DNA of 21,674 nucleotides from an uncultured Massilia sp. (GCA_946886065.1 CAMPHU010000061.1:1-21674); one strand, 5' to 3'. Counted from the first letter of the stretch, positions 1-7,978 are shown. The notes: generated by a model from the sequence alone, not told the origin. Numbers and translations: made by a program.

Positions 1-618
1 GCTCCCGCCGCCCGCACCCGATCCCATGCCGGCGCTACCGGTGCTCGAGCCAACGCCGCCCAGCCCCGAACCGCTGCCCAGGTCGCCGCCGCCGGCCGAG
101 CCCGAACCCATGCTCGACCCCATGCCGCTCCCCATGCGCGAGGACCCGGTTCCCGTGCTGGCGCCGCCTACCATGCCGCCCACGGCCACGCCCGGACCCA
201 TGGTCGGGGCGCCCGGACGATCCATCTCGGTCCCGTAGAAGCTGTGAATGCCGCTCGCCCAGTTCACGTCGCTCATGTCGGGCCAGGCATCCTTATCGAA
301 GCCAGGCGCATTCTTGAGCCGTTCTTTGTCGACATTCAGCACGAAGCGGTGGTGCGCGGTGTCGAGGTGCAGCGCCTGCCAGGGCACGGCGAACAGCTTT
401 TCGCCCATGCCCAGGAAGCCGCCGACCGCGAGCACGGCGTAGGCCACCTGTCCGGTTTGCATGTCGAGCATGATTTCCTTGATGTCGCCAAGGTTCTCTT
501 CGTTGCCGTTGACGACGCTGTCGCCGATCAAGGTGTCGGCGCCCATGAGTGCCGGGCCCGGACCCGCATGCCGCGTGTCCTTGTACATCCCGTACTTGTC
601 ACGATCTGCGTAGCTCAT
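1..618 (-). CDS. PRC-barrel domain protein with Gly/Ser/Met-rich tail (C-terminus cut by window edge)
   Basis: An open frame runs leftward from ATG at 618-616 to the window edge without a stop (206 codons visible). The start begins MSYADRDKYGMYKD and is preceded by a strong Shine-Dalgarno, AGGGAGGA at 630-623. Residues about 25-95 look like a PRC-barrel: LIGDSVVNGNEENLGDIKEI, then GQVAYAVLAVGGFLGMGEKL, then FAVPWQALHLD. PRC-barrel proteins are small beta-barrel modules found in RNA-processing, photosynthetic and stress or envelope proteins; the biochemical role of stand-alone bacterial copies is mostly unknown. After about residue 135 the protein becomes a low-complexity Gly/Ser/Met/Ala tail, with repeats such as MGSGMGSSMGSGS, up to the edge. 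There is no signal peptide, so it is probably cytoplasmic. The domain call is confident, the function is not. Confidence 0.85.
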   Translation of the reverse strand, partial: MSYADRDKYGMYKDTRHAGPGPALMGADTLIGDSVVNGNEENLGDIKEIMLDMQTGQVAYAVLAVGGFLGMGEKLFAVPWQALHLDTAHHRFVLNVDKERLKNAPGFDKDAWPDMSDVNWASGIHSFYGTEMDRPGAPTMGPGVAVGGMVGGASTGTGSSRMGSGMGSSMGSGSAGGGDLGSGSGLGGVGSSTGSAGMGSGAGGGS

Positions 619-829
619 CTCGTCCTCCCTGGTCTGTTGACCTCTACCGCAATGCGGTTCGCTACCCGACAAGGATGGCGTGCCACATTGCTGTAACAAT
701 GATATGGCTCAATCGAAGCAGGGCGCGCGCGTTAGTCACGGTCGAGTTGATGTGCTATGCGAGCTAGCGCACAGAAGCCGGTAAGAGGCGTAGTTATTCT
801 GTTAAGTAATGTTTCGGAGGCTACAAGAA
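619..829. other. Divergent intergenic region, no convincing gene
   Basis: Lies between the leftward PRC-barrel start and the small rightward ORF at 830. It contains two short inverted repeats that could be regulator sites: CATTG-N6-CAATG at 686-701 and TGTGC-N13-GCACA at 751-773. I could not place a good sigma-70 promoter for either side. Frames here look like chance frames. Confidence 0.4.
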
Positions 830-937
830 ATGACGATCAACTCGCGTTGCAACTATGGCGGCTCGTTGGGCAAACTGATCCGCACCCGTTCGCTGTCTTC
901 CCTGTTCGCGGCCCTGCGCTGGCGGCGCAGCCGCTGA
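830..937 (+). CDS. Possible small cationic protein (35 aa)
   Basis: A 35-codon frame starts at ATG 830 and ends at TGA 935-937. It has a good ribosome binding site, GGAGG at 816-820, nine bases upstream of the start. The product begins MTINSRCNYGGSLGKLIR and ends with an arginine-rich segment, LRWRRSR. It has no signal peptide or clear membrane segment and I do not recognise a family. It sits about 70 bases upstream of the exported protein gene and could be a real small protein, a leader peptide for that gene, or a chance frame. The ribosome binding site and strong basic bias argue for it; the length and lack of homology argue against certainty. Confidence 0.35.
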   Translation: MTINSRCNYGGSLGKLIRTRSLSSLFAALRWRRSR

Positions 938-1005
938 CATCCCGCGCTGATATCCCAGGCCTCGCGTGACAAAGCGAGGATGTCGACAGCCGGCCAACTG
1001 CTAAG

Positions 1006-1611
1006 ATGCGTCATTCAATCGACAGGATGAGGCCGGCAGTGAGCACGTATGTATTCCTATCCAGCCTGGCCAGGCGTGGCGGCGCCACGCTCTTGTTCGG
1101 CATGCTGGTGAGCCCGGCCAGCCACGCCTGTTATTCCCCTCCACGCGAGCAGCTTGTCTCACCGGACGAGCAGATTGCGCTGGCCACCGATGTATCGCTT
1201 GCCAAGGTGGTGCGTGCAACCCCCTTGCACGCCTCGGCTTTTGGACGTCCGCCCGTGGAATACGAGTTCGAAGTGCATGAGCGTATCCTGGGACCGGACG
1301 AACAGCGCTTCATCCTCATCGGCGCGCACGGCCCAACGCGGATCAGCCTGTCATCCAGCGATCATGGGGGCAAGGCTTTCTGGGAACACGGCGGAGGACG
1401 CCTGCACAACGATTCCGACTGCATCGTGAAGCCGGACTTCACCGTCGGCGAATACTACCTGCTGTTTCGCGGCAAGCCTGCCACCTGGCGCAGCTTCGAG
1501 CACATCGCGACCGTACGCGGCCGGCCGGATCCGGACGATCCATGGCTGTCCTATGTGAAGGCAAAGCTGGAGGCGCGCCGGCAGCAGATGACGGAGCATG
1601 TCAGGCGATAA
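1006..1611 (+). CDS. Conserved-looking exported protein of unknown function
   Basis: The product is 201 residues from ATG 1006. A hydrophobic segment, ATLLFGMLVSP, followed by ASHA before CYSPP looks like a signal peptide cleaved by signal peptidase I, so the protein is probably periplasmic. The residues before the cysteine do not fit a lipobox well. An in-frame GTG at 1039 is an attractive alternative start: it has AGGATGAGG at 1024-1032 six bases upstream, whereas 1006 has no clear Shine-Dalgarno, and it would give a more usual signal peptide of about 30 residues. The mature part has two cysteines (start of the mature chain and DSDCIV) that could form a disulfide, and a charged C-terminus. 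I do not recognise a domain. A 6-bp hairpin (960-979) lies just upstream. The gene ends at the bidirectional terminator at 1646-1677. Confidence 0.7.
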   Translation: MRHSIDRMRPAVSTYVFLSSLARRGGATLLFGMLVSPASHACYSPPREQLVSPDEQIALATDVSLAKVVRATPLHASAFGRPPVEYEFEVHERILGPDEQRFILIGAHGPTRISLSSSDHGGKAFWEHGGGRLHNDSDCIVKPDFTVGEYYLLFRGKPATWRSFEHIATVRGRPDPDDPWLSYVKAKLEARRQQMTEHVRR

Positions 1612-1645
1612 GACCGGAACGCTTACGCAAGGCTTTGTCCAAAGA

Positions 1646-1677
1646 AAAACGGGATGGCCATGCGGCCATCCCGTTTT
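1646..1677. terminator. Bidirectional intrinsic terminator
   Basis: A perfect 14-bp inverted repeat (1646-1659 with 1664-1677) around a four-base loop ATGC. The stem has a GC-rich core, CGGGATGGCC, flanked by AAAA on the left and TTTT on the right, so it can stop transcription in both directions. It lies between the convergent exported-protein gene (stop at 1611) and Bug receptor gene (stop at 1699). Confidence 0.92.
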
Positions 1678-1698
1678 GCATCAGACAGTGAGTCCGGA

Positions 1699-2676
1699 TC
1701 AGTCGACGGTCGCGCCGCTGTCCTTGACCACTTTCGACCACTTGACCGATTCAGCCTGGACAAACTTGGCGAAGTTCGCCGGGGTGTCGCCCACGTATTC
1801 GGTGCCGGTGTCGGTCAGCACTTTCTGGAAGTCCGCGCCCTTCATGACCTTCTGCGCTTCGGCGTTGATCTTGGCGATCACCGGAGCCGGGGTCTTGGCC
1901 GGTGCGAACAGGCCGTACCAGGCGTAGGACTCGATGGCCGGCAGGCCGGCTTCAGCGAAGGTCGGCACGTCCGGCAGCAGCGGCGAGCGCTTGGTGCCCG
2001 ACTGGGCGATCGGCTTGACCTTGCCGCCCTTGATGTGCGGCATGATCGCGATGGTGCTGTCGAACATCATCGGCACGTGGCCGCCCAGCAGGTCCGAGAT
2101 CGCCGGGGCCGAGCCCTTGTACGGCACGTGGATCATGTCCAGCTTGGCGACGCTGGCGAACAGTTCGCCGGTCAGGTGCTGCGGGGTGCCGTTGCCCGAC
2201 GAGGCGTACTGGAACTTGCCCTTCTGCGCCTGGATGTAGGCCATCAGTTCCTTCAGGTTCTTGGCCGGCACCGAGGGGTGGGTCACCAGCACCAGCGGCG
2301 CGCGCAGCAGGTTGGTGACCGGGGTCAGTTCCTTGATCGGATCGAAAGCCATCTTCTTGTACAGGCTCGGATTGATCACGATCGGTGCGCTCGAGGTGAT
2401 CAGGAGGGTGTGGCCATCCGGCTCGGCGCGGGTGACCGCGGCGGTGCCGATGTTGCCGCCGCCGCCGGCGCGGTTGTCGATGACGAAGGTCTGGCCCAGG
2501 TTCTGGGTCAGGCCCTTGGCCAGAGGACGCGCGGCGATGTCGGACGGGCCGCCCGGCGGCCAGGGCACGACGACCGTGACGTTTCCGGTAGGCCAGTTCT
2601 GGGCCAGCGCGCTGGCGGACAGGATGGTGGCGGCGACAGCAAACGCGAATTTGCCTTGGGTGGGGAAGAGACGCAT
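1699..2676 (-). CDS. Bug-type tripartite tricarboxylate transporter substrate-binding protein
   Basis: The product is 325 residues, normal for the Bug (TctC-like) family of periplasmic receptors that bind carboxylates and related small molecules. The chosen start is ATG at 2676-2674 (MRLFPTQGKFAFAV), with AAAGGG seven bases upstream; a longer frame back to 2766 has no ribosome binding site and would bury the signal peptide. The signal peptide ends SASALA before QNWP. Family marks include VVVPWPPGGPSDIAAR near residue 35, VIDNRAGGGGNIGT, HVPYKGSAPAISDLLGG, and the C-terminal half with VPTFAEAGLP and SYAWYGLFAP. No TctA/TctB membrane genes lie next to it, which is common for Bug receptors in Burkholderiales, so its ligand cannot be inferred from context. 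It ends at the shared terminator 1646-1677. Confidence 0.92.
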   Translation of the reverse strand: MRLFPTQGKFAFAVAATILSASALAQNWPTGNVTVVVPWPPGGPSDIAARPLAKGLTQNLGQTFVIDNRAGGGGNIGTAAVTRAEPDGHTLLITSSAPIVINPSLYKKMAFDPIKELTPVTNLLRAPLVLVTHPSVPAKNLKELMAYIQAQKGKFQYASSGNGTPQHLTGELFASVAKLDMIHVPYKGSAPAISDLLGGHVPMMFDSTIAIMPHIKGGKVKPIAQSGTKRSPLLPDVPTFAEAGLPAIESYAWYGLFAPAKTPAPVIAKINAEAQKVMKGADFQKVLTDTGTEYVGDTPANFAKFVQAESVKWSKVVKDSGATVD

Positions 2677-2780
2677 ATTCGAACCCTTTATTTGGTCTAC
2701 ATTCGGTGGTTGATGATTCAATAACCGGCGCAAAGATTCTACACCAACAGCAATCCGGCCGGACACCGTGTCACTGCGTA

Positions 2781-2809
2781 TTCACCTGAGCAATTTGTCG
2801 TGCTAGACT
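2781..2809 (+). promoter_or_regulatory. Candidate promoter upstream of the cysS-like gene
   Basis: TTCACC (2781-2786) and TAGACT (2804-2809) are 17 bases apart, each matching four of six sigma-70 consensus positions. TGC directly before the -10 gives an extended -10 motif. Transcription would start near 2816, leaving a leader of about 140 bases before the synthetase start. Motif inspection only. Confidence 0.45.
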
Positions 2810-2815
2810 GACATC

Positions 2816-2944
2816 ATGCAGATCAAAAAATTCCACTTCGGAGCATGTCGACACAGGCCATAGGAGCCTGTCGCACCGCTTTTCTGCATTTACAGACCTT
2901 CTATCGGCCACAGCGAACTTGCTTCCCTGTGGCCTTTGTCTTTT
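2816..2944 (+). promoter_or_regulatory. Candidate attenuator leader of the cysS-like gene
   Basis: The leader holds three elements. A 15-codon frame at 2816-2863 encodes [15 protein letters not shown], with one Cys codon. A stem pairs ACAGGC (2853-2858) with GCCTGT (2866-2871). A terminator-like hairpin pairs GGCCACAG (2906-2913) with CTGTGGCC (2927-2934) and is followed by TTTGTCTTTT. The right arm of the terminator can instead pair with GGCCATAG at 2856-2863 through one G-U pair, so two exclusive folds are possible. This layout fits transcription attenuation but is inferred from pairing only. Confidence 0.4.
2906..2944 (+). terminator. Terminator-like hairpin just upstream of the cysS-like gene
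   Basis: An 8-bp perfect stem (2906-2913 with 2927-2934), a 13-base loop and a T-rich run TTTGTCTTTT (2935-2944). It ends only two bases before the ribosome binding site of the synthetase gene and has no complete gene before it on this strand, so it is more likely an attenuator than a gene-end terminator. Confidence 0.6.
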
Positions 2945-2955
2945 CTGGAGCCGCC

Positions 2956-4353
2956 ATGGACCTCAAGCTGTACGACACCTACGAGCGCGCGTTGCGCCCT
3001 TTCCAACCGATCCAGGCGGGACGCGTGGGCTTGTACGCCTGCGGTCCCACGGTCTACGATTATGCCCATATCGGCAACCTGCGCACCTACCTGTTCGGCG
3101 ACACCCTGCGCCGCGTGCTGGAACTGAACGGCTACACGGTCCACCACGTCGTCAACATCACCGACGTCGGCCACCTCACCTCGGACGGCGACACCGGCGA
3201 GGACAAGATGGAGAAGGGCACCCGGCGCACCGGCCGCTCGGCCTGGGACATCGCCGCCTACTACACGCAAGCCTTCCAGCACGACCTGGAGCAGCTCGGC
3301 ATCCGTGCGCCGGCCGTGTGGGCGCGCGCCACCGACCACATCCCCGAGCAGATCGCCTTCATCGCCGGGATCGAGCGCCAGGGCTATGCCTACCGGACCG
3401 GGGACGGCATCTATTTCGACACCGCGCGCCTGCCGGCCTATGGCCACCTGGCGCGCCTGAACACCGCCGGCCAGCGGGCCGGGCACCGGGTCGAGGCCGG
3501 CGGCAAGCGCTCGCCGGCCGACTTCGCGCTGTGGAAGTTCAGCGCCGAGGGCGAGCAGCGCCAGATGGAATGGGACAGCCCCTGGGGCCGCGGCTTCCCC
3601 GGCTGGCACATCGAGTGCTCGGCGATGTCGAGCAAATACCTGGGAGCGCTGTTCGACATCCACATCGGCGGCGAAGACCACATCCCGGTGCACCACTCGA
3701 ACGAGATCGCCCAGCACGAGGCCTGCCACGGCCATGCGCCGGCGCGCTACTGGCTGCATGGCGCCTTCCTGCAGCTGGAAAGCGGCGACAAGATGTCGAA
3801 GTCGGACGGCGGCTTCCTGCGCCTGGCAAGCGTGGCGGAACGCGGATTCGAGCCGCTGGCCTACCGCTACCTGGTGCTGACGGCCCACTACCGTTCGCCG
3901 CTGGCCTTCTCCTGGCCGGCGCTGCAGGCGGCGCAGACGGCGCTGAACCGCTTGCGCCAGGCCTGCCATGCGCTCCCTCAGGGCGGCGAGGCCGATCCGT
4001 CCTGGCGCAGCGCCATGCTGGCCGAGCTGAACGAGGACCTGAATACGCCGCGCGCGCTGGCCCTGGCCTGGGAGCTCCTGAAGTCGGGGTTGGACGGCAA
4101 GGCGAAGCGGGCCACGGTCGCGTGGCTGGACGGGGCCCTTGGCCTAGGCCTCGAACACTGGCGGCCGGCCGCGATCGCACTGCCCCAGGCGGTCAGGGAG
4201 CTGATCGAAGCACGCGGCCTGGCGCGCACGGAACAGCGCTGGAAGGATGCCGACGCGCTGCGCCTTGCGATCGAGGACGCCGGCTTCATCGTGCGCGACA
4301 CGGCGGACGGCCCGGTGGCCGAAGCGCTCAGGCCCGCGACACCGCTCCCGTGA
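2956..4353 (+). CDS. cysS: Cysteinyl-tRNA synthetase, divergent type
   Basis: The product is 465 residues, the usual length of CysRS, which attaches cysteine to tRNA-Cys using ATP. The start is ATG 2956 ([18 protein letters not shown]) with GGAG at 2947-2950; a frame from 2845 is longer but only covers the leader. The class I signatures are HIGN at residues 38-41 and KMSKS at 279-283. Zinc ligands expected from E. coli CysRS are present: C29, C221 (HIECSAM), H246 and E250. The C-terminal anticodon-binding region is kept, with [20 protein letters not shown]. The protein differs from the usual proteobacterial enzyme: [20 protein letters not shown] replaces the NITDIDDKI region, and [13 protein letters not shown] replaces the FPHHENEIAQ block. 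It may be a second CysRS acquired by transfer. Its last 26 bases overlap the convergent permease gene. Confidence 0.93.
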   Translation: MDLKLYDTYERALRPFQPIQAGRVGLYACGPTVYDYAHIGNLRTYLFGDTLRRVLELNGYTVHHVVNITDVGHLTSDGDTGEDKMEKGTRRTGRSAWDIAAYYTQAFQHDLEQLGIRAPAVWARATDHIPEQIAFIAGIERQGYAYRTGDGIYFDTARLPAYGHLARLNTAGQRAGHRVEAGGKRSPADFALWKFSAEGEQRQMEWDSPWGRGFPGWHIECSAMSSKYLGALFDIHIGGEDHIPVHHSNEIAQHEACHGHAPARYWLHGAFLQLESGDKMSKSDGGFLRLASVAERGFEPLAYRYLVLTAHYRSPLAFSWPALQAAQTALNRLRQACHALPQGGEADPSWRSAMLAELNEDLNTPRALALAWELLKSGLDGKAKRATVAWLDGALGLGLEHWRPAAIALPQAVRELIEARGLARTEQRWKDADALRLAIEDAGFIVRDTADGPVAEALRPATPLP

Positions 4354-6049
4354 AGTGCTGCTCGATCTCTTCCAGCGTCTTGCCCTTGGTCTCGGGCAGC
4401 AGGAAGGCCGCGGTCAGGAAGTACAGCACCGAGAACGCGGCCCCGAAGAAGAACACGGTCGAGTAGCCGTAGTAGCCGACGGTCGGCAGGAACATGGCGG
4501 CGATCACGGTCGATACGAACTGGTTGATCAGGAGGGCGATGCTCATGCCGTTGGAGCGGATCCGGGTCGGCATCAGCTCGGACAGCGCCAGCCACACGCA
4601 CACGCCCGGCCCCACCGCGAAACCGGCCACGAACAGGCAGATCGCCAGCGCCACCTGCCAGCCGTGCGCCTCCGGCGGCACCGGGCCGAGCCAGGCGCGC
4701 TCGATGACGAGCGGCGCGTCCCTGGCGTCGGCCGGGTCGGCGAAGGGATTCAGGTGCCAGCGGCGCAGGGTGGCGCCGATCACGCTGTCCTCCTGCACCG
4801 TGTCTTCGCGGCGCAGGGTCATGGCGGGCAGCAGCGGGTCGTCGCTGCGCCGCGACTGCACGTTGGTGAACGGGCCGTAGGCATAGGCCACGGTCAGCTG
4901 CTGGCGCGCGTCGCCACTTCCGCCCAGGCTGGTGAGCTGGGCGCTATCCAGGCGCAGCGCCAGTTCCCCATTCTTCACCTGGGCCTCGACCGCCGCGCGA
5001 ACGTCGTGCTGCTCCGATTCCGCGCCGCGGAACAGCAGTCCCGCCGACACCAGCGCCACCACGATGCAGCCGCTGCCCAGTTTCAGGAGGAACTTGCGGC
5101 CTTTGCGGTCGACCAGGATGACCGCCACCACGGTCATGACGGCATTCAGCACCTTCAGGGCCACGTCCGCCGCGTTGGCGGTGGCGCCCGGCAGGCCGGC
5201 CTGGTTCAGGATCGTGACCACGTAGGCCAGGATCGAGTTGATGCCGGTGGCCTGGGTCAGCGCCAGCACCAGGCAGGCCAGCAGGAAGGGCAGCACGTAG
5301 CGGCGGCTGGCCAGGGAGTCGCGTCCGGTGGAAGCCTTTGCCGCGGGCCGGTCGATCTTGCCTTGCCCGCGCAAGGCCAGCCAGCGCGGCGACTCCTTGA
5401 GCGCCAGGCTGCCGGCGGTGAACACCAGGCCGGGCGCCAGGCAAAGCCAGAAGATGGTGCGCCAGGCGTGGTCCTGGGCCGCGAACACCGCGGCGGCCCG
5501 ATCGAGCGGCGCCAGGGCGGCGGCGGCCTGGGTGGCGGCATCGACATTCTGGGCCTGGCTCAGGCCGATGACGGCCGCGCCCACCAGGCCGATGGTCAGC
5601 ATCAGCTGGAACAGGGCCGCGCCGCGGCCGCGCTGGGCGGCCGGCAGCGATTCGGCCAGGTAGAGCGGCACCACCACGCCGATCAGGCCCCCGCTGACGC
5701 CCTGCAGCAGGCGGCCCAGCAGCAGCGGCGTGTAGCCGTCGGACAGCGAGATCATCGGGATACTGAGCGTGAACAGCGCGCCCGCCAGCACCATGGCCCA
5801 GCGCCGCCCGATGGCGTCGGCCAGCGCACCCGCGAACAGCGAAGACAGCACGGACCCGAGCAGCACCGCCGCCACGATGAAGGACAGCTGCTGGGTGCTC
5901 AGCTTCCAGGCCACCGTGGCCGTCGATTCCAGGTAGGGCAGGGCGCCGGCGATGATGCCGACGTCGATCCCGTACAGCAGGCCGCCCATGCCGGCGATGA
6001 ACAGCAGGTAGCGCTTGCCGCGCTCCGCCGAAGAGGTTGAAGCGTCCAT
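4328..6049 (-). CDS. MFS sugar-porter permease, probable GalNAc transporter (AgaP-like)
   Basis: A 573-residue inner-membrane protein of the sugar porter family. Start at ATG 6049-6047 with GGAG five bases upstream. Family marks: ALADAIGRR (residues 75-83), [29 protein letters not shown] (219-227), [13 protein letters not shown] (264-276), DRKGRK (314-319), [11 protein letters not shown] and [12 protein letters not shown] (552-563). Two loops predicted to face the periplasm are enlarged: about 30 residues after helix 5 (164-195) and about 120 mostly hydrophilic residues between helices 9 and 10 (341-463), unusual for the family. It is the last gene of the leftward aga operon, 25 bases after agaA, so the likely substrate is GalNAc (inference from context). 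MFS permeases fill this role in some proteobacterial GalNAc pathways that lack a PTS. Its 3' end overlaps the convergent cysS-like gene and no terminator is visible between them. Confidence 0.88.
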   Translation of the reverse strand: MDASTSSAERGKRYLLFIAGMGGLLYGIDVGIIAGALPYLESTATVAWKLSTQQLSFIVAAVLLGSVLSSLFAGALADAIGRRWAMVLAGALFTLSIPMISLSDGYTPLLLGRLLQGVSGGLIGVVVPLYLAESLPAAQRGRGAALFQLMLTIGLVGAAVIGLSQAQNVDAATQAAAALAPLDRAAAVFAAQDHAWRTIFWLCLAPGLVFTAGSLALKESPRWLALRGQGKIDRPAAKASTGRDSLASRRYVLPFLLACLVLALTQATGINSILAYVVTILNQAGLPGATANAADVALKVLNAVMTVVAVILVDRKGRKFLLKLGSGCIVVALVSAGLLFRGAESEQHDVRAAVEAQVKNGELALRLDSAQLTSLGGSGDARQQLTVAYAYGPFTNVQSRRSDDPLLPAMTLRREDTVQEDSVIGATLRRWHLNPFADPADARDAPLVIERAWLGPVPPEAHGWQVALAICLFVAGFAVGPGVCVWLALSELMPTRIRSNGMSIALLINQFVSTVIAAMFLPTVGYYGYSTVFFFGAAFSVLYFLTAAFLLPETKGKTLEEIEQHFTGAVSRA

Positions 6050-6074
6050 GGTGTCTCCGTCTATTTGGTGTTGG

Positions 6075-7175
6075 TCAGTTCAAGTCGATCGCTTCGCCTT
6101 CGACGAAGACGGCCACCGGACGCAGCGCTTCGTCGAGCACGACGATGTCGGCCCAGGCGCCCGGTTGCAGGCGTCCGCGCGAGGTCTCGCCCAGGTAGTC
6201 GGCCGGGTAGGTCGAGACGCGCAGCGCGGCGTCGGCCAGGTCCAGGCCCAGGCCGACGAAATTGCGCAACGCCTGGTCCATGGTCAGCACGCTGCCGGCC
6301 AGCGAACCGGCGCCTTGTCCATCATCGATCAGGCGCACGCAGCCCGCGCACTTGAACACGCGCTGGGTGCCGAGCGCGTATTCGCCGTCCGGCATGCCGG
6401 TGGCGGAGGTGGCGTCGGTGATGCCGTACAGGCGCGGGATCGCGCGCAGGGCGGCGTGCAGTGCGCCGGGGCTCACGTGCTCCAGGTCGGGAATGATCTC
6501 GGCGTACTCGGCGTGCGCCAGGGCCGCGCCGACGATGCCGGGCTCGCGGTGGTGGATGCCGGTCATGCCGTTGTACAGGTGGGTGAAGCCCGCCGCGCCG
6601 GCGCGCAGCGCGGCCACGCCGTCTTCGTAGCTGCCGTTGCTGTGGCCGACCTGGACCCGGATGCCGAGCGCGGCGAGGTCGGGAATCAGCGCCAGGTGGC
6701 CGTCGACTTCCGGCGCGATGGTCAGCACGCGGATCGGCGCCATGGCGTGCAGGCTGCGTACCAGCTCCAGGGTGGCGGGAATGACGTCGGGGGGCTGGGC
6801 GCCCAGGCGCTTCTGGCTGAGGAAGGGGCCTTCCAGGTGCACGCCCAGCATGCGCGCGCCGCCTTGCGGACGCTCGGCGATCGCGCCGGCCAGGCCGCGC
6901 AGGGCGCGCCGGATGTCGAGCTCCTTGGCGGTCATGGTGGTGCCGAGCAGGGAGGTGGTGCCGTACCTGGCGTGGGTGCGGGCGATGATGGCGCCCGCAT
7001 CGCCGCCCTGCATCGTGTCGGCGCCGGCCGCGCCGTGCACGTGCAGGTCGACGAAGCCGGGGAGGATGGTGTGCATGCCCGCGGCAGGGCCTTCGATGAT
7101 CCGGTGGATGCAGTCGCTGAACTCGATGCTGCCTGTGATCCAGCCTTGGGGAGTAAGGATTCTGCCGCTGAGCAT
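6075..7175 (-). CDS. agaA: N-acetylgalactosamine/glucosamine-6-phosphate deacetylase
   Basis: The product is 366 residues, an amidohydrolase of the NagA/AgaA family that removes acetate from amino-sugar 6-phosphates in the cytoplasm. Motifs in order: PGFVDLHVHG with H45 and H47, LGVHLEGPFL with the metal-binding Glu, VQVGHSNGSYEDG, FTHLYNGMTG, the catalytic Asp in GITDATSATGMPDGEYALG, and the substrate loop GSLAGSVLTMDQAL. The start ATG (7175-7173) directly abuts the TAA of the upstream DeoR gene with no gap, so translation is probably coupled. NagA and AgaA are hard to separate by motif alone; agaS, agaZ and alpha-GalNAc hydrolases as neighbours favour GalNAc-6-phosphate as substrate. Activity on both sugars is possible. 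Confidence 0.88.
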   Translation of the reverse strand: MLSGRILTPQGWITGSIEFSDCIHRIIEGPAAGMHTILPGFVDLHVHGAAGADTMQGGDAGAIIARTHARYGTTSLLGTTMTAKELDIRRALRGLAGAIAERPQGGARMLGVHLEGPFLSQKRLGAQPPDVIPATLELVRSLHAMAPIRVLTIAPEVDGHLALIPDLAALGIRVQVGHSNGSYEDGVAALRAGAAGFTHLYNGMTGIHHREPGIVGAALAHAEYAEIIPDLEHVSPGALHAALRAIPRLYGITDATSATGMPDGEYALGTQRVFKCAGCVRLIDDGQGAGSLAGSVLTMDQALRNFVGLGLDLADAALRVSTYPADYLGETSRGRLQPGAWADIVVLDEALRPVAVFVEGEAIDLN

Positions 7176-7943
7176 TTATTCCGCTATGAGTAATTCGATG
7201 CCCAGCTTTTGCAGCCCTTCGCGGTATTCGGGGCTGACGCTGGCATCGGTGATGACGGTATGGACCCGGTCCAGCTGCACGATGCGGTGCAGGCTGACAC
7301 GGCCGAATTTGGAAGCGTCGGTGAGCACGATGATCTTCTTCGCGCGCTCGACCATCTTGTGGTTCAGGCTGGCCTCGGCCTCGTGGTGGGTGGTGACCCC
7401 GAACTGCAGGTCGAAACCGTCGACCCCGAGGAAGAGCTTGTCGAAGTTATAGGCCTGCAGGGTGGCCTCGGCCTGGCTGCCCTGGATCGACAGCGACTGC
7501 TTGCGCAGCAGGCCGCCGGTCAGGATCAGGTCCACGCCCGGCGACTCGGCCAGCTCCCAGGCGATGTTCAGGCCATTCGTCATCACCGTCACGTTGTTCG
7601 CATCGCGCAGGTGGCGCGCCAGCGAGATGGTCGTCGTGCCCGAGTCGATGATGATGTTGTCGCCTTCCTGCACCAGGGTGGCGGCGAGGGCGCCGATGCG
7701 CTCCTTCTGCGCCTGGTTGATCGCATCCTTCTGGCGGATCGTGTGCTCGGTCGGCGGCGTGCGCATCAGGGTGGCGCCGCCGTGGCTGCGGGTGGCCAGT
7801 CCCTGCGCCTCGAGCGCGCTCAGGTCGCTGCGGATGGTCACCGCCGACACGCCGTACTCCTGCACCAGGTCGGTCACCTGGACCGATCCCTGGCGGGTCA
7901 GGAGCTGGAGGATGGCTTCGCGGCGTTGGGTGGTGTTTCGCAT
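7176..7943 (-). CDS. agaR: DeoR-family regulator, probable GalNAc repressor AgaR
   Basis: The product is 255 residues, the normal DeoR length. It has an N-terminal winged helix (about residues 6-57: VTDLVQEYGVSAVTIRSDL, then GLATRSHGGA) and a C-terminal DeoRC effector domain with IIIDSGTTT (97-105), VMTNGLNIA, LTGGLLRK, GVDGFD (173-178), TTHHEAE and LTDASKFGR. These DeoRC motifs bind phosphorylated sugars, so the inducer is likely GalNAc-6-phosphate or galactosamine-6-phosphate (inference). It is encoded inside the operon it would control. The ATG at 7943 lacks a clear Shine-Dalgarno and follows a hairpin 35 bases after the agaZ stop. Predicted targets are the CGAAAG boxes at 11369-11696, which resemble the CTTTCG-type repeats described for proteobacterial AgaR sites. 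Confidence 0.85.
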   Translation of the reverse strand: MRNTTQRREAILQLLTRQGSVQVTDLVQEYGVSAVTIRSDLSALEAQGLATRSHGGATLMRTPPTEHTIRQKDAINQAQKERIGALAATLVQEGDNIIIDSGTTTISLARHLRDANNVTVMTNGLNIAWELAESPGVDLILTGGLLRKQSLSIQGSQAEATLQAYNFDKLFLGVDGFDLQFGVTTHHEAEASLNHKMVERAKKIIVLTDASKFGRVSLHRIVQLDRVHTVITDASVSPEYREGLQKLGIELLIAE

Positions 7944-7955
7944 GATGGCGGATCG

Positions 7956-7978
7956 GCTCGACGGTAAAAACGCCGAGC
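7956..7978 (-). other. Intercistronic hairpin between agaZ and agaR
   Basis: In the leftward transcript GCTCGGCG and CGTCGAGC form an 8-bp stem with one G-U pair around a seven-base loop, TTTTTAC, directly after the agaZ stop codon. No T-run follows, so it is more likely an mRNA-stability or processing element, or a partial attenuator, than a full terminator. Confidence 0.45.

Noticed and set aside
668..690. Sigma-54-like TGGCACG motif upstream of the PRC-barrel gene
   Set aside because: The -12 element is two bases out of register, and that spacing is strict for sigma-54 promoters.
244..696. Rightward frames over the PRC-barrel region
   Set aside because: The leftward strand holds a recognisable domain and a strong ribosome site; the rightward frames are its mirror.
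751..773. TGTGC-N13-GCACA inverted repeat as a further TetR operator
   Set aside because: Only the GCACA core is shared with the 20-bp palindromes; spacing and flanks differ, so no link is supported.
2845..2955. N-terminal extension of the cysS-like protein from an ATG at 2845
   Set aside because: No ribosome binding site; the segment covers the leader hairpin, and the family-typical N-terminus starts at 2956 with a good GGAG site.
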